Below, one piece after another: positions 12,050 through 21,290 of a stretch of 64,000 nt of DNA. Made by a program: the position numbers and the translations under genes. Source of the stretch: Schistocephalus solidus. Taxonomy: Eukaryota; Platyhelminthes; Cestoda; Diphyllobothriidea; Diphyllobothriidae. How positions within the stretch are numbered: position 1 is the stretch's first letter; the number at the start of each line of letters is the position of its first letter. Location of the stretch: positions 62,001-126,000 of the forward strand of contig WEDG01001288.1 of the NCBI GenBank assembly GCA_017591395.1. Direction: 5' to 3'. The notes beneath the pieces were generated by a model. That model was not told the origin of the DNA and searched no databases. It saw only the letters and a program-made list of their open reading frames with translations.

Positions 12050-12745
12050 TTACGTGAAGGGAGCCTGACGATCTACAAAAGCCTTTAGTAAACCAACTAG
12101 CGTCCTATTCGTCCGCTCCACTTGACCGTTTCCTTGCGGATGGTAAGCCGTGGTGCGCGTCTTATTGACCTTTAAGTATTTACACAGACTGTGAAGGACC
12201 GCGTATTCAAATGAGGACCCTCGATCCGAATGGATCTGTTCTGGTGCGCCCCATCTACATACCCAATGGTTAAAGATGGCCTGGGCAACAGTTTCAGCCG
12301 ACATGTTGGGAAGGGGTTCCGCTTCAGCCATCTTGGTAAAGAAATCAACCATCACTAGAATATATCGGTTGCCCCAAACTGATGGCGGTAGTGGTCCCAC
12401 TAAGTCAACGCCTACACGTTCGTTGGGGTATCCCGTCAGAATAGGCTGAAGAGCAGCCCTATTCAGCTGTCGTGGCGGTTTGATCTGATTGCACAGGGTG
12501 CAATACCGAATAAAGTTCCACACTGACCGCTTCAAGTTAGGCCAGTAGTATCGGCGCCTAAGGGCCCACTCGGTCTTATGGTTGCCCACGTGCCCCAACT
12601 GTGTGTGGATTCTATTAAGAACCTCGTCTACCATGGATAAGGGTAGAAGAATACGTCGCGGGTATTGTTCGCCATCCCGATAGAACAAAAACGTCATTAT
12701 CCATAAAGAGTTTGTCCCACACCGTGTGCAAGCAACGCGTCTCAT
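12050..12745 (-). pseudogene. Gypsy integrase, zinc-binding and catalytic domains
   Basis: This frame encodes the integrase that inserts the cDNA. The HHCC zinc-binding domain is visible as IHTQLGHVGNHKT, later YCTLC. The catalytic core carries the D-D-E residues: the first Asp in GVDLVGPLPPSVWG, the second in IHSDRGSSFE and the Glu in GNGQVERTNRT. A stop at 12050-12052 ends the frame a few residues after the core. The C-terminal domain continues in another frame (12028-11594), so a frameshift or small indel lies at about 12030-12050. Stops also separate it from the RNase H frame. Confidence 0.8.
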
Positions 12746-12982
12746 AGCTATGGCCTCTCAGTTCAACTGCACTAAGTGGTCGAGAACCACTTAACTTCCT
12801 ATGATATATCGGGCCAATATGAGGATCTCCTTGCTGAGCTTGCGCCCAAATACGGCTTTGGTCGTCTCTAGTGACACGGCACTAATGTTAATGTCTGTAC
12901 ATGACGGACATTCGCCATGGGGATGGTAGGGCTTCCGAGAGAGAACATCAGCATTATTGTGCTGACGTCCTGGACGGTATAT

Positions 12983-15004
12983 TCATTCGAACTCATACCC
13001 GGCTAGTCTTTCTTGCCACCTAGCGACCTGTCCTTCAGCGTTCTTAAAGTTCTGCAACCAGGTCAGAGAGCTATGATCCGTGCGCATGATGAAAGGCCGG
13101 TATTGGAGGTATGGCCGGCATTCCTCCACGAAGTGGGTGAGTGCGAGCATCTCCCTTCTGGTCACACAGTAACGGCGTTCTGCCTTTGTCAGGGATCGGC
13201 TTAGATACTGAATGACGCCCTCTGTACCATCTGGTTGTTGCTGGGATAGGACGGCGCCTATGGCAGTGTCACTAGCATCGGTATCTAGAATAAATTTCCT
13301 GGCGTCATTGCTTATGTCAGGAAAAACTAAAATAGGAGTGGTGCACAACTTATCCTTCAACGTCTGGAAGCTACTAGTACAACCAGCAGTCCACTTTAAT
13401 TGTACTTCTTTCTGGGTCAGCTTGTGAAGCGGACCAGCTATGTGAGCATAGTCTTTGATAAATCTTCTATAGTAAGAAGCAAATCCTAGAAAACTGCGGA
13501 CTTCAGTTACGACCATAGGGGTGGGCCACTCACGGATTTGCCTAACTTTATTCTCGTCCGTTTCGATGCCAGAGGCCGAGACTACAAGCCCTAAAAACTT
13601 GACACGAGGTCTAATAAAAACACACTTACAGGGCTTAAGGGTGAGACCAGCCTGTCGGAGACTGGCAAACACGGCACGAAAATTGCTAATATGACTGTCA
13701 AAATCCTTACCAAGAACAATTATGTCATCCATATAAACTAGGCATGACTTGGGAATGAGTTGAGCCAGGACTTGATTCATTAGCCGTTGAAACGTACTTG
13801 GAGCATTAGCTAGGCCAAAAGGCATTGTCTCAAACTCGTAAAGACCCGAGGGGACTGCGAAAGCAGTCTTCTCTCTGTCGACGGGTCGCACTTCTACTTG
13901 CCAGTAACCGGCTGCTAGATCTAGAGTAGAGAATACCTGATTACCCGAAAGGGCATCTAGGGTTGCATCAATCCTGGACAGAGGGAAAGAATCCTTAGTT
14001 GTCACTGCATTTAATTTGCGATTGTCAACGCATAGCCGCATAGTGCCATCCTTATTCATAACTAACACGACCGGAGACGACCAAGGTGAATTGGACGGCC
14101 TGATAATTTTCCGGTCTAACATATCATCGATCATGGCTTTTAACTGTGTCCGGTAGAACACGGGTAATCGCCTAGGAGGAATCTTCGTGGGCCGAGTCAC
14201 ACCTGTATCAATCTCATGCTGAGCCACATTAGTACGTCCGAGTGAACGGCCGTCCCAATCGAAGATATCTTTAAACTCCTCTATCAAACTACATAACTTA
14301 GACGAGCTATCCTTGTCAAGAGTAGGGGGCACTAACTCATTAACCTCCTCTAACCTAAATGCATTAACTAAATGTTGACTATCCGGTACCTCGGTCCTGA
14401 AAGGCACCTCAGTATCACCGACATGGAGAGTGTTAGCGTTACAATCTAGGGAGCATTTAAATGTATGAAAAAAGTCAGCACCTAATATACAGTCCCACAC
14501 AATGTCAGGACAGACAACAAACTTATGACTAAAAATAACGTGACCTATTTCCAAATTAAGCTCTATCATGCCTTTATGTCGCAAAGTGGCTCCGTTTGCC
14601 GTCTTCAGGCTGACCTTGGGTTTTGTGCAATACTTCACTCTAGCCTGAAGCTGAAGGAAAATGTTCTGCCTAATGATGGAGCAGCCGGCTCCTGAATCAA
14701 CTAAGCATGGCAACTTAGTATTTCCTATGGTTGCATCTATAGCAGGGTAGTGTGGCATGTAACCTACGTTTGCAATAAGCATATCAGATATAAATATGCA
14801 CTTACCAAGCGCTTCTTCCTCACCTGAGCGCTTCCCGCGTCGAGGAGACTGTGGAGAGCCTCGCCAAGGAGAGGTCGGCTGTGGAGGGCCGCGCCAAGGA
14901 GTTTGGGGTTGTGGAGAGCTACGCCAAGGAGGAGTGGGCTGAGGAGGGCCCCATTGCCATTGAGCCGTTTGCGTGCCAATATCGCGGCTATGTCGCTGTC
15001 CCAT
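12983..15004 (-). pseudogene. Gypsy pol: protease, reverse transcriptase, RNase H
   Basis: This 673-codon frame encodes three enzymes. Residues about 10-60 are a Pro/Trp/Gln-rich linker of roughly 12-residue repeats (PPQPTPPWRSSPQP). Near residue 100 the aspartic protease motif LVDSGAGCSII is visible. The reverse transcriptase covers about 250-480, with MNKDGTMRLCVDNRKLNAVT, FSTLDLAAGYWQVEV, MPFGLANAPSTFQRLMN and the catalytic LVYMDDIIV. RNase H begins near 560 with FILDTDASDTAIGAVLSQQ and includes REMLALTHFVEECRPYL. The frame stops at 12983 inside the final RNase H/linker segment. The text resumes in the same frame as PGRQHNNADVLSRKP, so a single nonsense codon divides pol. Confidence 0.85.
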
Positions 15005-15104
15005 GGCGAAAACATCGACTGTGCATCATGTGCTTTCTATTATTTAACAAAAGGTTTGGGCAAGACACAGGGAATGAGGACCTCTCCTATTCCGGGGATC
15101 TGAC

Positions 15105-15300
15105 GCCAAATTCCAGGAAAATTAAGGTCAATGTTAAGGCTAGGGTTAGGGTTAAAGACTAAATAGGATTAAGTTTGGGAACAAGGTTAGGGTTAGGACC
15201 AAGTTTGGAGTTTTCATTAAGTTTGGGGTGAGAGTTCCATTAAGGGTTAGGGTTAGGACCTGGGAATATGGACCCTTCCCGGAATTTTTCGCATGAGCAA
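15105..15300 (+). repeat. Telomere-like (TTAGGG-related) cluster with conserved flank
   Basis: Degenerate GGTTAGGGTTA words alternate with AAGTTTGG-type variants. The cluster is followed by GGAATATGGACCCTTCCCGG and a CGCATGAGCA stretch. The same layout, with weaker matches, recurs at 16085-16260, 30640-30770 and 59430-59540, and inverted at 16560-16850 and 42930-43150. Confidence 0.6.
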
Positions 15301-16084
15301 CTGCATGGCAAAGGGCAGGTTTCTTACTCCTGTGTCTTCCTCTCTGCTTTGTTTTAAAAGCACTGGCAGACTGTCAGTCCAGTAAGTGCATTCTGTAAGT
15401 ACACATTCTCACTGTACGCCCTTAAGGAGGGTCTCACAGCTTGGATTTTCCCAATAGGCAGCCCATCTGGTTGATTAAAAACTCTGCCTATTCCGGGAAC
15501 ATTTTCCTACTGCGTTCGCTAAATCCCGCCTCGTGGTCATACACTGCCCAGGGTACTTAGATATTTGACATACTTCAGCGTGCCAAGCAGACGCCATTGG
15601 AGAAGCTAAAATTGGCGAGCATATGGCACTGAGAAGCTTTGCGCTCTATTTTTTTGTATGCAAAGTAGTGGGCGCGAACGTGTGACCTAAAACATGAACT
15701 TTTGGCGCATGAGCGTTGTTATTTTTTGTTCATTTTTCAGAGTAGACTAGTCTTCTGTGAATTTTCACAAACGCGCCTATCAACTGGTAGTATTTTCAAG
15801 GTCATCTTCTCCCGAGTTCTAGTCCGTTCAATTATTATTACTGAACGCGGGAGCATATAACAACGGGCAGCAGGACCCTTGCTTTGTTTGGGAGGGACTT
15901 TTACGGTTATAGCCTAATTGGTAGATGAGGTAGCGGGAGCTCCTGTCAAAATAAAGTTTTTAGGCCTCGATTTCATCCTGCAATTGCGCTAGATAGTTTA
16001 CTATCGCTGCTATCACTATCACAATCGCAGCCGATACAGCGTAAGTCCGTGGATCTCGCCCTGTTCTGGAGCCTCTGCACTAAG

Positions 16085-16260
16085 TTTCAGGGAAATTAGG
16101 GTTCGTTTAAGGCTATAGTTAGGGTTAGAGAATAGTTTCGATTAAGATTGGGGTTAATTTTGGAGTTACAGATAAGGTAAGGGTTCGATTTCGAGCTAGG
16201 GCTACGACCCGATAATATTGACCCTTCACGTGATTTTGCGGAGCACCAGCTGTATTATCG
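16085..16260 (+). repeat. Telomere-like cluster
   Basis: Variants of TTAGGG (AGTTAGGGTTAGAG, GATTGGGGTTA, GGTAAGGGTT) are followed by AATATTGACCCTTCACGTGA, a diverged form of the flank seen at 15270-15290. Confidence 0.55.
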
Positions 16261-16559
16261 GGGAGTTATTATTCCCTTGTCTAACAGGTGTCTAAGTGCT
16301 TGACGAGTAAATCAACACGTTGTTTTAGGTGCTATTTCCGCTTTTAGTCCAAATCCTACGGTTACCAGCGACTCCTGAACACGTACCTAGACTTGCACCC
16401 TTTGCAAAATAGCACGCATAGAAGTTGGCAAAAATATTCAGTTGAATACCAAGGAGCCTTGTGGCTTCACTGTAAAATTATTAATATTAAACGGTTCCAA
16501 GATTGGAAGGGAATCGTCGTGCCCACCTCTCCTCCCTTCCTTCGGTCCTCTAGTCAGGA

Positions 16560-16850
16560 CACAGGAATAGCAACCCACCGCTCGAGTTATGAAGCTGAGC
16601 CAACTATACTTTGAGGGAGGCTACATATTTCCGTGCCCTAACTCTTACAGTAGCCCTAATGTGTACCTTAATTGTTGCCCTAGGCTTTACCTCAACTATA
16701 CCCTAAACCCTAACCCTATATTTAAGAATGATCATAACTGTGAACATAACCTTGGCCCTAAACCTTATCTTAACCGTGGCCTTAAATATAAACATAAACT
16801 GAACTTTTACCTTAACTTTAATCCTAACCCAAGTTCCCTGGAATTCAGCA
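16560..16850 (-). repeat. Telomere-like cluster, inverted
   Basis: CCCTAA-related words (CCCTAAACCCTAACCCTATA at 16701-16720, and many CCTTAA and CCCTAA variants) run for about 220 bp. The left flank contains TATTTCCGTGCCC, in the place of the GGAATATGGACCC-type flank of the plus-strand clusters. Confidence 0.6.
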
Positions 16851-18049
16851 TATAACCGCCTGTATTGCGGACCGTTCCCGTTGTCAGATTCTGTTTCGGA
16901 GACAATATAAGTAATCTTCATCCCTCCCCCATTTAGAGAACGTAGACTAAATAGTCAATCAGGGATTGACGTACACCAATACATTAACTTGCCGAAGCAA
17001 CCAAGCTAATTGTAGGAAAAAGACAACCAACGCCCAAGCCGAGAAAAGCCAAGCTATGATCGCATAGAGAAAATGAAATAAAATGCGGGAATAGGGGTAC
17101 AGAACAGTTTGGGGATTATTCCGCCTTCATTCAACCAATCATAACAATGCTCACGACCTGTGATCAGAAACACGCACACACACACACACAACAGTTCGAC
17201 CGTCGTAGTTTGACGATGTCCACCGTATGCTCCATGAAAGAGTGGAGCAGGGACGGTGACTTGCGCGTGAATTAGTTTTAAGTGATAGTAGCCTTGCGCT
17301 GCAGCTACCTCACTCTCTCCTCTTCCCCCACCTGAGCCCGGTGTCAAGACAGAGTCAAGAAGACCGGAGATGAGAGGGTCGCAGGTGGCTGGCGCGGCCG
17401 GAGCCGCCCCTGGGCGTGCCACCACACCTGGCTCGGATCCTACCGAGTGGGGAGTGCCATAAAGACCACATTAAGAAGGAGCCATTGCAACCTGACTCTC
17501 AGTCCGCCAGTCAGCCACTCCACACAAAACACACATTGGGCTGACCACGCGGTCCGAGTTATCCCGTCAGTTGGCAACCTTCCAAGCCACGGCTTTTAGC
17601 GCACCGTGATAGTTTCAAGCGCGTGAGCTTGTTTATAGTGAGAAACATGCGCTGAGCTGTCGACCTCACTCTCTCCCCAACCCCCACAATCAGACCACTG
17701 TCCGAGCCAGTCAGTGGCCTGATGTGGGAGTGGGCGCATTGGCTGAAGGATCGGCGTACCCGTCTTCGCGCGCCACAGCACGACCTGGCCCCCATAACGC
17801 ACACATCAGGAATCACAAACTCAGGGGATATGGAGCAGCCATCGCCGTCAGACTCCCAGTCCACTGGTCAGCCACTCGACACACACAGCACAGACACTGA
17901 TCCGATGGTGTGGTCTGGTGGAAGCGTCAGATTGGCAGACTTCCCAGCCAAGGTTTCTAGGAAACCGTGATATACTCTGGTAAATGGTGATTGTGAGGGT
18001 GTTGTCAATGCATTGGTGTAGGTATTGTGCGCTGATGTAGCTTAGCATC

Positions 18050-18298
18050 CGGTGGTTTTACCGGAGGTTGTCGTGGAGGCGCAGGTGTCCTTATACGCCC
18101 ATGTGGTGTGTAAATGTGCGGGAGCAGTGAGGGCAGTGAAGGCGGGCCTCGTTGACTGTATGTCGGATCCCCAGGCACTGGTTCACCAGCCTCCGTGCGA
18201 TGGATTCGCAGGTGACCGACCAGGCCAATTCGTGAGTTGAAGTTGCGGGCGCAGTGTGGGCAGGAGAAATCGGTAGAGGCTGGGAGGATGTCATTCAT
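18050..18298 (-). pseudogene. RTE terminal zinc-finger module (copy 1)
   Basis: Two more C2H2 fingers follow after a frameshift. One is [20 protein letters not shown] with the final His next; the other, in a neighbouring frame, is CPHCSRTFTHHMG. They repeat the arrangement of fingers 2 and 3 just upstream, including the inter-finger HRTEAGEPVPGDP spacer, so the protein ends with a duplicated two-finger module. The fingers probably bind nucleic acid, for example the element RNA or target DNA; this is inference. Confidence 0.7.
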
Positions 18299-20175
18299 GG
18301 TAGTGGGGTGGCAGGGGCGCTAAGAATGGCAGGAGCGGAGGGTGTGAATGGTGAATCGGTGTTGTCGGCATTGTGGTGTATTCCGCTGTCATGGATGCGC
18401 ATGTGACCGAATAGGCCCATGCGATGAGTGAATGCGCGAGGGCAGTGAGAGCAGTGGAGGCGATGATCTCTGCTGTGTGATGGTGCTCCAGGCACTGGCT
18501 CACCGGTCTCTGTACGATGTATTCGCAAGTGACCGACCAGGCCGATGCGTGAGGTGAATGTGCGGTCGCATTGAGTACAGCTTAGGAGAGATTCCCCATC
18601 GCTGATGGTGGTTGTGGTGGTAGTAGTGAAGGCGAAGGCAATGGTGGTTGCGGTGGTGGGGGTAACAGGCGATGAGTAGATGGATGTGGTCTCTATGATG
18701 GTGGGAGTAATGGAATTGATGCCAGGAGTGAGGGTGGGGGAGTCAGAAGGAGGGTTGGCAGAATTTGACGTAGAAATTGGAATCGTCGGATTGTTGGTGC
18801 ATTGCGTCCGAAGATATCCAACCAGGCCGATTCGCGCGCGGAAGATGCGTTGACAGCGTGGGCATGTTGGCAGGGCCTGGGCATTGGCGGTGTTGGTCCG
18901 GGGCGCTGGTGAATTTCGTGCCGCTCTTTTGGCCTTGGCGGCGGTGATCCGGTTGGCCTCATAGATTGCTGAACCAGTCTTCACTGATCTTCTCCATGCC
19001 GGTCTATCCTGGGCGAGGTCTTCCCAGATCGCCGAGTTGATTTGCAGTTGCTTCAGCGATTTCTTCAAAGTGTCCTTGTAGCGTCGTTTTTGACCTCCCT
19101 GCCAGCGAGAACCAGTAGCGACATCTCCGTTGAAAAGTCGTTTGGGTAGTCGCTCGTCGTCCATTCTTACCAGGTGGTCACTCCATCGCAGTTGCACTTG
19201 CCTCAGCATGGCATGGATGCTGAGGATTCCGGTCCGCTCCAGGACTTCCGTGTCCGGGATCCTATCTCGCCATCTCAACTTCAGTATTCTGCGGAGGCAG
19301 CTGAGATGAAATTGATTCAACTTCCTGGCTTGGTTCGAGTAGACGGTCCAGGTTTCCGCTTCATAAAGGAGTGTCGTCAAGACGACGGCCTTGTACATCT
19401 TCAGTTTGGTGTTCAGGTGAATACCATGGTGATTCCACACGGAGGCCTGCAGCCGGCCGAAGGCCTGACTAGCTTTGAAGATCTGTTGGGCAACCTCGTC
19501 ATCGATTCTCGTGTTGCGCGACATCGTGCTTCCTAGATAAGCGAAGGTTTCCACGTTTTTGAGTTGAGTACCGTTGACATTGATTCGAGGAGCGTCGTAT
19601 TCCGCGCTGGGTGGCGGCTGGTGCATGACAACCGTTTTGGCTGTATTGATTGTTAATCCAAAATCGGCGCAGCCTTCGGCGAAGAGGTCCATGCTCCTTT
19701 GCATGTTCTACTTCATCACGGTGTTTAGGGCGCAGTCGTCCGCGAAGAGCAAGTCATGGACTGTAGTCGTAGACACGCGCGTTGGAGCCTGCATACGCCG
19801 ACTGTTGAGAAGGTGCCCATCAGTTCTGTAGGCGATGCGGATAACAGGCTGCTTATCATGGTAGGCGTCCTTCAGCATAGCCGAGAACATGAGACTGAAG
19901 AGTCTGGAGGCTAGTACGCAGCTCTGCTTCACTGCGTTGGTCACTGCGAATGCTTCGGATACCGTCCCGTTGTCAGTGACGCGCGCCGTCATCCCGTCAT
20001 GAAGCTGACGCACCATGTGCGTGAACCGCTTAGGCCAGCCGAATTTCTGCATGACTTTCCACAATCCGTCACGATTCACCGTGTCAAAGGCTTTCGTTAG
20101 ATCCACGAAGGTGGTGTATAGGTGAGTTCGCATCTCCTGACACTTCTCTTGTAGCTGGCGGGTGGCAAAGATCAT
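18295..20175 (-). pseudogene. RTE reverse transcriptase catalytic half and zinc fingers 1-3 (copy 1)
   Basis: A single frame is broken by one nonsense codon at 19710-19708, where copies 2 and 3 have a glutamate-rich segment. It contains motif A (FVDLTKAFDTVNRDGLW), motif B region (NAVKQSCVLASRLFSLMFSA; the usual QGC is changed to QSC) and motif C ([12 protein letters not shown]). The post-RT domain follows ([55 protein letters not shown]). After about residue 270 of the 18295-19704 part come a C2HC finger ([20 protein letters not shown], then QC) and two C2H2 fingers (CTQCDRTF..., CSHCPRAF...). A frameshift near 18298 leads to the last fingers. Confidence 0.8.
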
Positions 20176-21066
20176 ATCGGTTGTTCCGCGGTGTCGGCGG
20201 AAGCCACATTGGGTTTTCCGGGAGCAGGCTCTGCTCTTGATGACCGTTTAGACGATTGAGAAGGATACAGGCGAAGATCTTCCCAGCGATGTTGAGAAAT
20301 GAGATGCCTTTGTGATTATCACAGAGTTGCCGGTTCCCCTTCTGTTTGTAGAGATGGACGATGGTCGCGTCTTTGAAATCCTGAGGAACTTGTCCTTGGC
20401 GCCACATCTCCTGGAAGAGTGTTGGGAGTTCTGCCATCAGCTGGGGCCCACCGTGCTTGTAGACTTCCGGTGGGATTGCGTCGGATCCCGGTGCTTTACC
20501 GCTGGAAATCTGCTGCACGGCCCGGATGGTTTCTGGTAGGGAAGGCGGCAGATCCAGGTCATTGTTCGTGTCCACTTGAGGGAGCTGGTCAATGGCAGCA
20601 TCGGAGATGGCTGATGAGCAATTAAGGACACTTCTGAAAGCCTCGGCCCAGCGCTTCAGAATTTGCGATTTCTCTGTCAGCAGTGTTGTGCCGTCAGAGC
20701 TGAGCAGCGGTGCGGACCCCTTGATACACGGGCCGTAGATGGCCTTGATGGCTTTGAAAAAGTTTTTTATTTCATTGCGTTTCGCATACCCCTGTAGTTT
20801 CTCAGCCTTTCGGATCATCCAGGCATCCTGCATCTCCCGCAGCCGTTGTTGTACAAGGCGCCGGCATCTGAAAAAGGCTGCTTTGGTGGCGTCAGTTCGA
20901 AGATCCATGTAGGCTTTGTGTAGTCTATTCTTCTCCGCGAGTAAGTTGCTGATGTCGGCGTCATTGTCGTCAAACCAGTCCTGGTGCCGACGGTGTGCGC
21001 GTCCGAGTACATCGAGGGCGTACGGACTGGATGACATTTCGCAGTTGACACCATCGTGACTCCACA
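20084..21066 (-). pseudogene. RTE reverse transcriptase, N-terminal half (copy 1)
   Basis: This open frame encodes the linker and fingers of the RTE reverse transcriptase. Visible are HQDWFDDNDADISNLLAEKN, the basic EMQDAWMIRKAEKLQGYAKR segment, KNFFKAIKAIYGPCIKG, ILKRWAEAFRSVLN, ISSGKAPGSDAIPPEVYKHG and FKDATIVHLYKQKGNRQLCD. The region at 20110-20240 shifts frame, and the catalytic half continues in the frame of 20175-18295. The frame formally extends to 21130 in neighbouring non-LINE sequence; homology to copies 2 and 3 ends at about 21058-21066. Confidence 0.8.
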
Positions 21067-21290
21067 CACACACACGACGACGACGACAGTTTGGCCGTCG
21101 TAGTCCGACGATGTCCACCGTATGCTCCATGGGAAAATGGAGCAGGGACGGTGACTTGCGCGTGATTTAGTTTAAAATGATAGTAGACTTTCGCTGCATC
21201 TACCGCACTCTCTCCTCCTCCCCCACCTGAGCCCGCTGTCAAGACAGAGTCATGAAGACCGGAGATGGGAGTGGGCGCAGAGACATCTGT
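21062..21290 (-). mobile_element. RTE 3'-UTR fragment with simple-repeat tail
   Basis: About 200 bp match the last part of the 3' untranslated region of copy 1 (17195-17400) and copy 2 (53500-53690): GGAGCAGGGACGGTGACTTG and CTCTCTCCTCCTCCCCCACC are shared. On the minus strand it ends in (GTC)n/(GT)n at 21085-21062, exactly where copy 1 begins. It is therefore the 3' end of another, 5'-truncated insertion. Confidence 0.75.

Larger units (their letters stand above)
11371..15060 (-). mobile_element. Ty3/Gypsy LTR retrotransposon, gag-less and disrupted
   Basis: A Ty3/Gypsy pol region is read from about 15035 down to 11594 in the order protease, reverse transcriptase, RNase H, integrase. A purine-rich tract followed by TGTAAAG at about 11385-11368 (minus-strand sense) looks like the polypurine tract and first bases of a 3' LTR. 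That LTR seems cut short by LINE copy B' near 11200. No gag, primer-binding site or 5' LTR is visible: above about 15060 the sequence passes into a telomere-like repeat cluster. This is therefore a 5'-truncated copy with in-frame stops and at least one frameshift. Confidence 0.8.
15301..17164. other. Gene-free repeat-rich stretch
   Basis: Apart from the telomere-like clusters listed separately, I see no gene here. A CCTATTCCGGGAAC stretch near 15486 may be another weak copy of the cluster flank. Confidence 0.4.
17165..21066 (-). mobile_element. RTE-like LINE with C-terminal zinc fingers, copy 1, 5'-truncated
   Basis: This is a non-LTR retrotransposon on the minus strand. It starts 5'-truncated at about 21066 in the linker before the reverse transcriptase. 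It runs through the RT, post-RT domain and C2H2 zinc-finger array (to about 18050), then an 870-bp 3' untranslated region, and ends at a (GT)n tail near 17190-17165. The simple-repeat tail and the RT sequence place it with RTE-type elements, often annotated as craniofacial-development-protein-2-like endonuclease-reverse transcriptase. The endonuclease is missing. Copies 2 (53490-59100) and 3 (59790-64000) belong to the same family. Confidence 0.8.

Noticed and set aside
15105..15300. True chromosome end (telomere)
   Set aside because: The hexamers are degenerate, short, in both orientations across the window, and flanked by unique and repeated DNA on both sides.
19174..19536. Plus-strand open frame of 120 codons
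   Set aside because: It lies opposite the RTE post-RT coding region. Matching antisense frames appear in copies 2 and 3 at the same place, so it is a shadow of the real gene.
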